Shown here one piece after another: positions 1 through 9,953 of a DNA stretch of 64,000 bases. The notes beneath the pieces were generated by a model. That model had not been told where the DNA came from. It was given only the letters and a program-made list of their open reading frames with translations, and ran no database searches. The stretch comes from Candidatus Ferrigenium altingense. GTDB lineage: Bacteria > Pseudomonadota > Gammaproteobacteria > Burkholderiales > Gallionellaceae. The DNA lies in contig JAHRYS010000001.1 of NCBI GenBank assembly GCA_020621985.1, positions 461,737-525,736 on the forward strand. Reading direction: 5' to 3'. Numbering within the stretch: the stretch's first letter is position 1; the number at the start of each line of letters is the position of its first letter. A program made the position numbers and the translations under genes.

Positions 1-3000
1 TCCTGATCATCGTGCTGATGGGCGCGGGGGTGATTTCCTATTTCAATCTGGGGCGCGCCGAAGATCCGGACTTCACCTTCAAGGTCATGGTGGTGCGCAC
101 CCTGTGGCCGGGCGCGACGGCGCAGGAGGTCGAGCAGGAAGTGACCGAGCGCATCGAGAAGAAGTTGCAGGAAACACCCTGGGTGGACGTGCTGCGCTCC
201 GCCTCCAAGCCGGGCGACTCGATGGTTTTCGTTATGCTCAAGGATTACACGCCCAAAACCGAGGTGCCGGAAGCCTGGCGGCAGGTGCGCAAGAAGCTAG
301 ACGATATCCGCCATACCTTGCCGGAAGGCGTACAGGGACCGTTCCCCAATGACGAGTTCGGCGATGTGCAGATCAATATTTTCGCGCTGACCGGCGACGG
401 TTTCGATCTCGCGGCGTTGCATCGCTACGCCGACCAGGTCGCGCTGGACTTGAAACAGGTGCCGGATGTGCGGCGGGTCGAATTGTTCGGCGTGCAGGAC
501 GAAAAAATCTATCTGGAGATTGCGCCGCACCGCCTGGCGAATCTGGGCATCACGCCCGGCCAGATCGGCGAGGCTTTGCAGAAGCAGAACATGGTGGGCC
601 CGGCCGGTTTTGTCGATACCGCCACCGACCGGGTACAACTGCGCGTATCGGGCGGTTTCGACAGCGTCGAGCGGGTGCGCAATGCCGATCTGCTGGTGAA
701 CGGGCAGCACTTCCGCCTCGGCGACATCGCCAAGGTGTCGCGCGGTTTTGCCGATCCGCCCAATCCGCAGATGCGCGTCGGCGGGCAGCCCGCCATCGGC
801 ATCGGCGTCGTGATGGACAAGGGCGGCAACGTGATCCGCCTCGGTGAGAACCTGCAACTGGCGATGAAAAAAATCACGGCGGACTTGCCGGCGGGCGTGG
901 ATATGCACGTGGTCGCGAACCAGCCGGAAGTGGTCAAGGGCTCCATCCGCCTGTTCGAGAACTCGCTGGCCGAGGCGATCCTGATCGTACTCGCGGTGTC
1001 GTTCCTGAGTTTGGGGTGGCGCACCGGCACGGTGGTGGCGCTGTCCATCCCGCTGGTGCTGGCGATCACCTTCTTCCTGATGAAGGTATTCGGCATCGGC
1101 CTGCAGCGCATCTCGCTCGGCGCGCTGGTGATCGCGCTCGGCCTGCTGGTGGACGACGCGATCATCGCGGTGGAGATGATGGTGGTGAAAATGGAGCAGG
1201 GCTGGGACCGCTTCAAGGCCGCGACCTTTGCCTACACTTCGACCGCTTTCCCGATGCTGACCGGCACGCTGATCACCGCCGCCGCGTTCACGCCGGTGGG
1301 CTTTTCCAAATCGGCGGCCAGCGAATACACCATTTCGATCTTCCAGGTGGTGACCATCGCGCTGCTGGTGTCGTGGATCGTCGCGGTGGTGTTCACGCCT
1401 TACCTCGGCTATAAATTGCTCGACCCGAAAAAACTGGTGGAAAAGGCGCAGAAGCACGGCGCGGATGTTTACGACACGCCGTTCTACCGCCGCTTCCGCG
1501 CGCTGGTGACCTGGTGTTTGCGCAACCGCTGGAAGGTGATCGGCGCCACGGCAGGGATTTTCGTATTATCTATTGTCGCGTTCAACGTCGGGGTGCAGAA
1601 ACAGTTCTTTCCGGCCGCCAACCGCCTCGAATTGATCGTCGACGTCTGGCTGCCGCAGGGCGCATCGCTCAAGGCGACCGAGGCCGAGACCAAACGCATC
1701 GAGCAGATCCTGGCCGGCGATCCGGCGGCGGCTTCCTATTCTTCCTATATCGGCAATGGTGCGCCGCGCTTCATCCTGTCGCTCGACGTGCGCCTGTTCA
1801 GCGACAACTATGCGCAAGTCGTGATCGTCACCAAGGGCTTGCAAGAGCGCGAAGAGCTCAAACGCAGGCTGACGAACCTGTTCACCTCGGCGGAAGGCGG
1901 CTTTTCGCATATCCATGCGCGCGTGTCGCGGCTGGAGAACGGCCCGCCGATCGGCTATCCGGTGCAGTTCCGCGTGATGGGGGAGGATGTCGAACAGGTG
2001 CGCACAATTGCCGGCAAGGTGGCCGATCTGATGCGCGCCAACACGCATCTGCAGGATGTCAGTTTCGACTGGGACGAAAAGATCAAGGCGCTGCGCGTCG
2101 AGGTGGATCAGGACCGGGCGCGCCAGCTCGGCACCTCCAGCCGCGAGATTTCGCAGGCCCTGCAAGGCTGGCTGAACGGCGTGGCGTTGGCGCAGTATCG
2201 CGAAGGCGACCAGTTGATCGACGTGGTGTGGCGCGGCACTGGCGATCTGGAAACCCGCTCGCTGGACAGGCTGTCCGATCTCGATATCCCGCTGCCGAAT
2301 GGTCGGCATGTGCCGCTGGCGCAGGTCGCGAAGCTGGTGCCGGTGCTGGAAGAGGGGCTGATCTGGCGGCGCAACCGCCTGCCGACCATGACCGTGCTCG
2401 GCGACATGGCCGACAAGACCCAGCCTGCCACCGTGTCGGCGGAACTGAACGCACAGCTCGATGCGCTGCGCGCCGCGTTGCCGATCGGCTACCGTATCGA
2501 AATGGGTGGCAGCGTCGAGGAATCCGCGAAGGGCGAGACCGCGATCAAGGCGGTGGTGCCGCTGATGCTGGTCGGCGTGATCACGCTGCTGATGATCCAG
2601 CTGCAAAGCATCAGCCGCACCGTCATCGTGCTGCTCACCGCGCCGCTTGGCCTGATCGGCGTCACGTTGGCATTGCTGGTGTTCCAGGTGCCGTTCGGCT
2701 TCGTCGCCAACCTCGGCTTCATCGCGCTGGCCGGGATGATCATGCGCAACTCGGTGATCCTGGTGGACCAGATCCGCCAGGACGAGGAAGACGGCAAGAC
2801 GCAGTGGGAAGCGATCATCGGCTCCACCGTGCGCCGCTTCCGCCCGATTTCACTGACCGCCGCTGCCGCGATCCTGGCGATGATCCCGCTGACCCGCCAG
2901 GTGTTCTGGGGGCCGATGGCCGTGTCCATCATGGGCGGGCTGGTCGTCGCCACGCTGCTCACCTGCCTGTTCCTGCCCGCGCTGTATGCGGCGTGGTTCA

Positions 3001-3017
3001 GGGTGCGGGAGGTTTAA
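1..3017 (+). CDS. RND-family efflux transporter permease (AcrB/MexF-like), 5' end outside the window
   Basis: 1001-aa ORF; frame open to the window edge upstream of the GTG at 12; RND hallmarks (GAGVISYFNLGRAEDPDFTFK, duplicated 12-TM layout, GLLVDDAIIAVEMM, GMIMRNSVILVDQI). Confidence 0.93.
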   Translation, partial: LIIVLMGAGVISYFNLGRAEDPDFTFKVMVVRTLWPGATAQEVEQEVTERIEKKLQETPWVDVLRSASKPGDSMVFVMLKDYTPKTEVPEAWRQVRKKLDDIRHTLPEGVQGPFPNDEFGDVQINIFALTGDGFDLAALHRYADQVALDLKQVPDVRRVELFGVQDEKIYLEIAPHRLANLGITPGQIGEALQKQNMVGPAGFVDTATDRVQLRVSGGFDSVERVRNADLLVNGQHFRLGDIAKVSRGFADPPNPQMRVGGQPAIGIGVVMDKGGNVIRLGENLQLAMKKITADLPAGVDMHVVANQPEVVKGSIRLFENSLAEAILIVLAVSFLSLGWRTGTVVALSIPLVLAITFFLMKVFGIGLQRISLGALVIALGLLVDDAIIAVEMMVVKMEQGWDRFKAATFAYTSTAFPMLTGTLITAAAFTPVGFSKSAASEYTISIFQVVTIALLVSWIVAVVFTPYLGYKLLDPKKLVEKAQKHGADVYDTPFYRRFRALVTWCLRNRWKVIGATAGIFVLSIVAFNVGVQKQFFPAANRLELIVDVWLPQGASLKATEAETKRIEQILAGDPAAASYSSYIGNGAPRFILSLDVRLFSDNYAQVVIVTKGLQEREELKRRLTNLFTSAEGGFSHIHARVSRLENGPPIGYPVQFRVMGEDVEQVRTIAGKVADLMRANTHLQDVSFDWDEKIKALRVEVDQDRARQLGTSSREISQALQGWLNGVALAQYREGDQLIDVVWRGTGDLETRSLDRLSDLDIPLPNGRHVPLAQVAKLVPVLEEGLIWRRNRLPTMTVLGDMADKTQPATVSAELNAQLDALRAALPIGYRIEMGGSVEESAKGETAIKAVVPLMLVGVITLLMIQLQSISRTVIVLLTAPLGLIGVTLALLVFQVPFGFVANLGFIALAGMIMRNSVILVDQIRQDEEDGKTQWEAIIGSTVRRFRPISLTAAAAILAMIPLTRQVFWGPMAVSIMGGLVVATLLTCLFLPALYAAWFRVREV

Positions 3018-3305
3018 GCGCGAACCCTGTTCTGGATTAGTGACTGCGAAGGAAGAGAATCAATTTGACTCCGGTGCTTGTACTTTTTTTAAAGTTCTGA
3101 TGGGCTGCTTCCGGGCTGGGAATAATGCAACACCACTTTCGCCTTCGTGCCAATAAGCGATGCTCAAGGTTGAAAACTCGATACCAGAAAGCTGACGTTT
3201 GCGAAGTCTATCGAGGCATAGCATATGGTCAGTCTTTGTGGAAACCCGTACTGAACCTGATTTACCGCAGGTGAGCAAGAAGGTAGAATGCAGCAGGGGA
3301 GATTT

Positions 3306-4280
3306 ATGCCAAGAGCCGATTTAATCGTTAATCTTGTTCGTGCTGGCGCACAAGGTGACCAAGGCTTGTTCCGGTCAACCGTCGAAGCCATCGCAGCAGA
3401 AGAGCGCGCAAAGCACCACAACCTGTTAGCGAATCGGTTGGAGGAGAACTTGCGCGAAGCTAATACACGTCCAAAACCTGTCGAAGTAGTCAGAAGTTTT
3501 GATGGTGGTCATGGCGGACTTCTCTATGAGATTGAACCGTGCCGTACACTTGATTCGGTATTGCTGCCGGATGAGGTAAGCCAGTCCATAAGGGAATTGG
3601 TTGAAGAGCAACAGCGCCGCGATATTCTGCGTTCTTACGGTCTTGAACCACGTCATCGACTGTTACTTTCCGGGCCACCCGGAAATGGCAAAACAACTTT
3701 AGCTGAAGCAGTTGCCTTCGAGTTGATGTCACCGCTGTTCGTGGTGCGCTATGAGGCAGTTATCGGGAGTTTTCTAGGGGAAACTAGCAGCCGTTTGAAG
3801 CGGTTGTTTGATTTTGTTCGTACACACCAGTGTGTACTGTTCTTTGACGAGTTTGATACGCTGGGCAAAGAGCGTGGAGACACCCACGAGACCGGAGAGA
3901 TCAAGAGAGTCGTCAGCTCCCTCTTGCTTCAAATTGATTCTTTGCCAAGTCATGTTGTGGTGGTTACAGCCACAAACCATGCCGAACTATTGGATCGTGC
4001 TGTGTGGCGTCGTTTTCAGTTGCGTCTCAGCATGCCAACACCAACCTTGGAACAAAAAACAAAATGGTTTTCCCGCTTCGAGGAGCAGATTGGTCATCGC
4101 CTTGGTCTAACGCCAAAGACATTGGCAACACGACTGAAGGATGCGAACTTTTCCGATCTGGAAGAATTTTGCCAAGACATCCATCGTCGCTATGTGCTTG
4201 CAATGCCTGATGGCAATCTGCGTGCCATCATCAATGATAGGTTGGCGCATTGGCAAAATCGCGTTCAGCCCAACGCATAA
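3306..4280 (+). CDS. AAA+ ATPase (FtsH/Cdc48-like AAA domain), partner of adjacent subtilase
   Basis: Walker A GPPGNGKTT, Walker B VLFFDEFD, sensor/Arg region VVVTATNHAELLDRAVWRRF; ORF opens at 3288, the ATG at 3306 is an alternative start. Confidence 0.88.
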   Translation: MPRADLIVNLVRAGAQGDQGLFRSTVEAIAAEERAKHHNLLANRLEENLREANTRPKPVEVVRSFDGGHGGLLYEIEPCRTLDSVLLPDEVSQSIRELVEEQQRRDILRSYGLEPRHRLLLSGPPGNGKTTLAEAVAFELMSPLFVVRYEAVIGSFLGETSSRLKRLFDFVRTHQCVLFFDEFDTLGKERGDTHETGEIKRVVSSLLLQIDSLPSHVVVVTATNHAELLDRAVWRRFQLRLSMPTPTLEQKTKWFSRFEEQIGHRLGLTPKTLATRLKDANFSDLEEFCQDIHRRYVLAMPDGNLRAIINDRLAHWQNRVQPNA

Positions 4281-4304
4281 TCCGGCAACAACAAGGGGGC
4301 ACGG

Positions 4305-6860
4305 ATGAGCGAACAGCAACTACCTTTACTTCTCTTTCCTCGCCCCACCTCCACTAGTAAAGATAAAAGACCTCCCCCTCGGTCAACGCTACAACTTCCT
4401 TCCGCTGATCGTCAACAAGAACGGCTAGGGCCAAAATTTACGACGCTTCAAGCGACCTTCGATGCTCAGCGAATTCAGTTGCAGGAAATGGCCCCGCAGG
4501 ACGAACCTGAACTCGTAGTCGTGTTTGAAACCATCGGCTCGATTAGCAGCTTTGTGGGTGCTGTAAAACGCATAGATGGACTTGAGTGGTTGCTGGAAGC
4601 TGATGAGCTTGATATAGAACCGGACGATGATTTTTATGACACAGGGAAGCCGGAAAAATCCTTATCAGGAAGCCTTTTTCTGCTGGGCACTAATCGTCAG
4701 GCACTGATTGAAATCATTAGTCTATGGACAAGCTATCAAAGCGATCCGACAGCCAAATTCGATCACGGCTTTGGAGCATGGAAAGAGGTGTTCAAACATT
4801 TGCGGGATGTTCGATTCTGGGGGGCTCGGGATCGTCTTGGGCAGGACATCATTCAATACTGGCAGAATCATCTGGACGCAGGTGATGATCTCATCCGATT
4901 TGAGATTGAAGCATGGTATTTCGCATCACTAGAGAAGAATCAGAAAGCCTCAGAGGAACTCACACGCTTGGTTACAGCGCAAGGCGGGAGAATTCTGCGA
5001 AGCGCACTGATTGAAGAAGTTGCATATCACGGATTTTTGGTTGAACTATCTGCCACTGGTGTGCGCAGTCTATTGAGCACTTCCCCTCCTGAACTTACCT
5101 TGTCAGATCGTGTGATGTTTTTCCGGCCATGTGGTCAGGCAATTGCACCACACACTGAAGACGAAAATAATTTACCGGCAGGTAGTCCACCCTCTCAGCC
5201 AGTTTCTGGCAACCCCGTAGTTGCTTTACTTGATGGGTTGCCTTTGCAAAATCACCCTATGCTAAACGGTCGGTTGATGATCGACGATCCTGAAGGATGG
5301 GAGAGCACTTACGAGGCCAGAGACCGTGTACACGGGACAGCAATGGCCTCACTGATTGCACTTGGCGAATTGGATGGCCCCAAGCAGCCCCTTCGCAAGC
5401 CAATTTATGTGCGACCTATCATGCGTCCTGACCCAGAGGACACAAGCTTACCCAGAACCGAATCGACACCGCACAATGTCTTGTTGATCGATCTAGTTCA
5501 TCGCGCAGTTCGTAGGATGTTCGAGGGTGAAGGTGACGCTCCCTCGTCCGCACCAACAGTGAGAGTCATCAATCTTTCCCTTGGAGATTTGCAGCGACCA
5601 TTCGATAGATCATTATCGCCGTGGGCGCGATTATTAGACTGGCTGTCTTACCGATACCGCGTTTTGTTTGTAGTCAGCGCTGGTAATGTGGCCTCTGACT
5701 TGGTGTTAAACACCCCTCGTGAAACGCTATCAAACCTTCCGCTTGAAGAGCGTCAACGCTTAGCATTGGGATCGCTGTTCGCTGAATCTGTAAATCGGCG
5801 GCTTCTGTCTCCGGCGGAAGCAATCAATGTCATCACTGTTGGAGCGGTTCATACCGACTCTTCAAGATCAGCGACCATTCCCACACGCCATGATTTATTC
5901 CCTGATCGCGGAGTGTCGCCTTACTCGTGCATTGGTCATGGATTCCGACGTGCAATTAAGCCCGAAATCGTGTTGCCGGGTGGCCGCATTCTGTATAAAG
6001 AAAACCATACACCTCCCGGCAATACAGAGGTTAGTATGGTCAATACTCCAAGAGCACCCGGTCACCTTGTAGCTACGCCACCCAATGTTCTTGGCAACAA
6101 CACGAAATATACAAGTGGTACAAGCAATGCAGCCGCTTTAGCCAGCCGAGGCGCAGCACAAGCGTTTGACGTAATTGATGCACTTCGTGCAGGGAATCCG
6201 CAATCGCTACCCGAAAGATTTGATGCTGTATTGTTAAAGGCGCTACTCACTCATGGGGCTGATTGGGGTGATCTTGAGCATCAGATACTTGCGGCACGCC
6301 CCGATATTACTGATCGAAGAAAACAACAGGACTTTATCGCTAGGTTCGTCGGCTATGGGCTGGCAGATATTGACCGAGCATTAACGTGTACTGAACAACG
6401 AGCAACGTTGATTGGTGTTGGCGAGCTGAAAGATGGTGAAGCTCTAGAATTCCGAGCTCCTATGCCGCCTTGCTTAAGTGCCAAAACGATCAAACGTCGC
6501 CTGACAATTACTTTGGCATGGCTGACGCCTGTTAATGTGCGCAATTCGAAATACCGCTCTGCAAGATTGTGGATCAATCCGCCAAGCGATGAGTTCGGCG
6601 TGTCACGGGTTAATTACCAGTGGCAGCATGTTCAGCGCGGAACATTGCAGCATGAAATACTGGAGGGCGGGAATGCACTTGCCTTTGTCGACGGCAACGA
6701 AGCAGTTTTCAAAGTCAATTGCAGTGAGGATGGGGGGAAACTCCCCGACCCCGTGCCATTCGCATTGTGTGTTTCGCTGGAAGTTGCAGAGGGCATTGAA
6801 CTTCCTATTTACCAACAAATTCGAGATCGAGTATCTGTAAGAGTAGGGGTGCAGTCATAA
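4305..6860 (+). CDS. S8 (subtilisin-like) serine peptidase, no signal peptide apparent
   Basis: Asp (VVALLDGLPLQNHP), His (RVHGTAMASLIALGE), oxyanion Asn (VVSAGN) and Ser (YTSGTSNAAALASR) motifs in order; starts 25 nt after the AAA stop. Confidence 0.88.
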   Translation: MSEQQLPLLLFPRPTSTSKDKRPPPRSTLQLPSADRQQERLGPKFTTLQATFDAQRIQLQEMAPQDEPELVVVFETIGSISSFVGAVKRIDGLEWLLEADELDIEPDDDFYDTGKPEKSLSGSLFLLGTNRQALIEIISLWTSYQSDPTAKFDHGFGAWKEVFKHLRDVRFWGARDRLGQDIIQYWQNHLDAGDDLIRFEIEAWYFASLEKNQKASEELTRLVTAQGGRILRSALIEEVAYHGFLVELSATGVRSLLSTSPPELTLSDRVMFFRPCGQAIAPHTEDENNLPAGSPPSQPVSGNPVVALLDGLPLQNHPMLNGRLMIDDPEGWESTYEARDRVHGTAMASLIALGELDGPKQPLRKPIYVRPIMRPDPEDTSLPRTESTPHNVLLIDLVHRAVRRMFEGEGDAPSSAPTVRVINLSLGDLQRPFDRSLSPWARLLDWLSYRYRVLFVVSAGNVASDLVLNTPRETLSNLPLEERQRLALGSLFAESVNRRLLSPAEAINVITVGAVHTDSSRSATIPTRHDLFPDRGVSPYSCIGHGFRRAIKPEIVLPGGRILYKENHTPPGNTEVSMVNTPRAPGHLVATPPNVLGNNTKYTSGTSNAAALASRGAAQAFDVIDALRAGNPQSLPERFDAVLLKALLTHGADWGDLEHQILAARPDITDRRKQQDFIARFVGYGLADIDRALTCTEQRATLIGVGELKDGEALEFRAPMPPCLSAKTIKRRLTITLAWLTPVNVRNSKYRSARLWINPPSDEFGVSRVNYQWQHVQRGTLQHEILEGGNALAFVDGNEAVFKVNCSEDGGKLPDPVPFALCVSLEVAEGIELPIYQQIRDRVSVRVGVQS

Positions 6861-7220
6861 TCTAACTTATGCTGCAATGAGCTTAGTGATCGAGCGACTT
6901 TAGGGGGCTCGATCATCTGCCTTGTGGCGCAAGCCAAGAATTGATTGCATATTCCGCGCGCCACCAAAGCTGACTGTCATCGTAGTCGGCAATGTGTCGA
7001 TTGCTGCCCGTGGCGAATGACTGCTATCAGGGAGTAGGAATAGCTTCTACATTTAACCTTTCAGTCACGGCGCTTGCAATAAGCCCCGCAACCCCCGCAC
7101 CTTCGCTATCGCTGTGGTATCGAACAGGCTGCGCGCTACAAAACCGGACAGATCAAAAACTCGCGAAAGCGTAATCCGACCGCTTTGTCATAGTACGGGC
7201 AATGTGGTTTAATCGCGCCC

Positions 7221-8093
7221 ATGAAATTTCCCTTCCAGAACGTCGCGCTGATCGGCAAGCACAAGGCCCCGGAAATTGCCGAGCCGTTGTTGCGCCTAGC
7301 CGCGTTTTTGTCGTCCCGGGGGCTGAATGTGGTGGTGGATAGCCTGACTGCCGAACAGATCGAATCCAGCCCTTACCCGGCGATGAATCTGAACGAGATG
7401 GCCCATGCGGTGGATCTGGCCGTCGTGATCGGCGGCGACGGCACCATGCTGAACATCGCGCGCACCCTGTCGCCGTACCAGGTGCCGCTGGTCGGGGTGA
7501 ACCAGGGCAGGCTGGGTTTTCTCACCGATCTCACGCTGGAAAACATGCAGGACAGCATGGCGGCGATGCTGGACGGCAAGTTCGTCACCGAGCAGCGCCT
7601 GCTGTTGTCGGCGCGCGTGCTGCGCGGCGATGTCGAGGTGTTCAGCGGGCTGGCCTTCAACGAGGTAGCGGTGCATCGCAACCATGCCAGCAGCATGGTC
7701 GAGTTCGAGGTGCGCATCGACGGCGAATACCTCTACAACCAGCGCGCCGACGGGTTGATCGTCTCGACGCCCACCGGTTCGACCGCCTATGCGATGTCGG
7801 CGGGCGGCCCGATATTGCATCCCAGCCTGGATGTGATCGAGCTGGTGCCGGTATGCCCGCACACATTGAGCAACCGCCCCATCGTGGTGAAAGGCTCATC
7901 GGTGCTGGAGATTCTGATGCACCGCACCGGCGATATCCGCGTGCGTTTTGACAGCCACACCAACTACGATCTGCAACTGCACGACAAGATCATCGTCACG
8001 CGCCATCCCGAGCCTGCCTGCCTGCTGCATCCGGTGGGGCATAGCTATTACCACACGCTGCGCGAGAAGCTGCTCTGGAATCAGACCTTGTAA
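7221..8093 (+). CDS. nadK: NAD kinase
   Basis: 290 aa; GGDGTMLNIAR, NQGRLGFLTDL, TPTGSTAYAMSAGGPI motifs. Confidence 0.97.
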   Translation: MKFPFQNVALIGKHKAPEIAEPLLRLAAFLSSRGLNVVVDSLTAEQIESSPYPAMNLNEMAHAVDLAVVIGGDGTMLNIARTLSPYQVPLVGVNQGRLGFLTDLTLENMQDSMAAMLDGKFVTEQRLLLSARVLRGDVEVFSGLAFNEVAVHRNHASSMVEFEVRIDGEYLYNQRADGLIVSTPTGSTAYAMSAGGPILHPSLDVIELVPVCPHTLSNRPIVVKGSSVLEILMHRTGDIRVRFDSHTNYDLQLHDKIIVTRHPEPACLLHPVGHSYYHTLREKLLWNQTL

Positions 8094-8152
8094 ATGCTGA
8101 AATTTCCGACCTTGATGTTTTATAAATTTAGCCACTCCGAAACGAGGCTCAT

Positions 8153-8209
8153 TGTAGGAGCGGGCCATGCCCGCGATAGTGAGTCTCGCGGGCATGGCCC
8201 GCTCCTACA
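8153..8209. repeat. Perfect 24-bp inverted repeat with 9-nt loop (REP-like element)
   Basis: TGTAGGAGCGGGCCATGCCCGCGA-tagtgagtc-TCGCGGGCATGGCCCGCTCCTACA. Confidence 0.95.
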
Positions 8210-8248
8210 GGGGTAGTGAACATCTTCATGAAACGTCTGGTTTAGAAA

Positions 8249-9910
8249 ATGCTGAAGTTCCTGAGCATCCGCGATTTCGTTATCGTCTCCTCGCTTGAGC
8301 TGGATTTTTCTTCCGGTTTCACCGCACTGACCGGCGAGACCGGTGCGGGCAAATCCATCCTGATCGACGCATTGTCGCTGGCGCTCGGCGAGCGCGGCGA
8401 CGCGGCCATGGTGCGCAACGGCTGCGAGCGCGCCGAGATCGCCGCCGAGTTCGATATTGCCGCGTTGCCGCATTTGCAGGCATGGCTGGCCGGCCAAGAA
8501 TTGGCGGGCGACGAGGGCGTATGCCTGTTGCGCCGCGTGCTGGATGCCAATGGGCGTTCGCGCGGCTTCATCAACGGGTGCAGCGCCACACTGCAACAGA
8601 TGCGCGACGCGGGCGAGCAGTTGCTGGATATCCACGGCCAGCATGCGCATCAATCGCTGGTTCGGCCCGACGCGCAGCGTATGCTGCTGGACGGTTATGC
8701 GGGCGTGGCCGCCGATGCGGAGAAAGTCGCAGCCCTGTACCGCGACTGGCAGGCCCTGCGCCGCCGCCGTATCAGCCTCAGCGAAAATGCCGAGGCCGTG
8801 GCCGCCGAACGCGAGCTGTTGCGCTTCCAGCGCGACGAGCTGGAAGGGCTGGGTTTTAATGCCGCCGATTGGCAGGAGCTGCAAGCCGACTACGCGCGCC
8901 TCGCTCATGCGGCGAGCCTGCTGGAGACCGCCGCATTCGGCATCGAAACCCTGAGCGAGGCGGACAACGCCTGCCTGGCGCAGCTCAATGCGCTGGCGGC
9001 GCGCCTGCGCGACGGCATGGCGCACGATGCCGGCCTGGGCGAAACGCTGCGTATGCTGGAAAGCGCGCAGGCCGAGTTGCAGGAAGCGGTGTATGCGTTG
9101 CGCCATTACCAGCAGCGCCTGGATACCGACCCGCAACGTCTGCATGAACAGGAGCAGCGCATCCAGGGCGTGATGGATGCCGCGCGCAAACACCGCGTCG
9201 CGCCGGAACAACTGGATGAGGTCTTGCAGCGCATCGTGGCGCGCCTCGCGGAACTGGGCGGCAATGCCGATCTGGCCGCGCTGGAACAACAGGAAAAATC
9301 CGCGCAGCAAAACTATCTGGCGGCGGTGCAAAAATTGTCGGCGGCGCGCAAGAAAGCCGCCGACAAGCTGGCGCGCGAGATCACCGAAGCGATGCAGACG
9401 CTGGCGATGCAGGGCGGCAGTTTCGCCGTGGCGTTGCCGCCGCTGGCCGAGGGGAATGCTTGTGGCCTGGAGACGATAGAGTTCCAGGTCGCCGCCAATC
9501 CCGGTGTGCCGCCGCGCAGTCTGGCCAAGGTCGCATCGGGCGGCGAGTTGTCGCGCATCAGCCTGGCGATCCAGGTTGCCGCGAGCCAGGTCGCCAGCGT
9601 GCCGACGCTGATCTTCGACGAGGTGGACAGCGGCATCGGCGGGCGCGTCGCGGAAATCGTCGGGCATTTGCTCAAGAAACTGGGCAAGGATTATCAGGTG
9701 CTGTGCGTGACGCATTTGCCGCAGGTCGCCGCCGCCGCCGACCACCAGTGGCAGGTGAGCAAGGCGGCGGAGAACGGCGTCACGCTGAGCCATATCGCCG
9801 TGCTGGACGGCGAACAGCGCGTCGAGGAGATCGCGCGCATGCTGGGCGGCGTGAAGATCACCGACACGACGCGCAAACATGCGGCGGAGATGTTGGGCGC
9901 GGCCGCTTGA
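8249..9910 (+). CDS. recN: DNA repair protein RecN
   Basis: 553 aa; N-term GETGAGKSILIDAL, ASGGELSRISLAIQV, FDEVDSGIGG. Confidence 0.97.
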   Translation: MLKFLSIRDFVIVSSLELDFSSGFTALTGETGAGKSILIDALSLALGERGDAAMVRNGCERAEIAAEFDIAALPHLQAWLAGQELAGDEGVCLLRRVLDANGRSRGFINGCSATLQQMRDAGEQLLDIHGQHAHQSLVRPDAQRMLLDGYAGVAADAEKVAALYRDWQALRRRRISLSENAEAVAAERELLRFQRDELEGLGFNAADWQELQADYARLAHAASLLETAAFGIETLSEADNACLAQLNALAARLRDGMAHDAGLGETLRMLESAQAELQEAVYALRHYQQRLDTDPQRLHEQEQRIQGVMDAARKHRVAPEQLDEVLQRIVARLAELGGNADLAALEQQEKSAQQNYLAAVQKLSAARKKAADKLAREITEAMQTLAMQGGSFAVALPPLAEGNACGLETIEFQVAANPGVPPRSLAKVASGGELSRISLAIQVAASQVASVPTLIFDEVDSGIGGRVAEIVGHLLKKLGKDYQVLCVTHLPQVAAAADHQWQVSKAAENGVTLSHIAVLDGEQRVEEIARMLGGVKITDTTRKHAAEMLGAAA

Positions 9911-9953
9911 GGTATCATGCGCCGGCTAAATTTTGGAGCTGACTGAGACTATT

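Noticed and set aside
1514-3040. 508-aa plus-frame ORF overlapping the RND gene
   Set aside because: Alternative-frame translation rich in R/A/G; the RND frame is the real one.
8120-9880. 586-aa minus-strand ORF antisense to recN
   Set aside because: Antisense shadow of recN, composition-driven.
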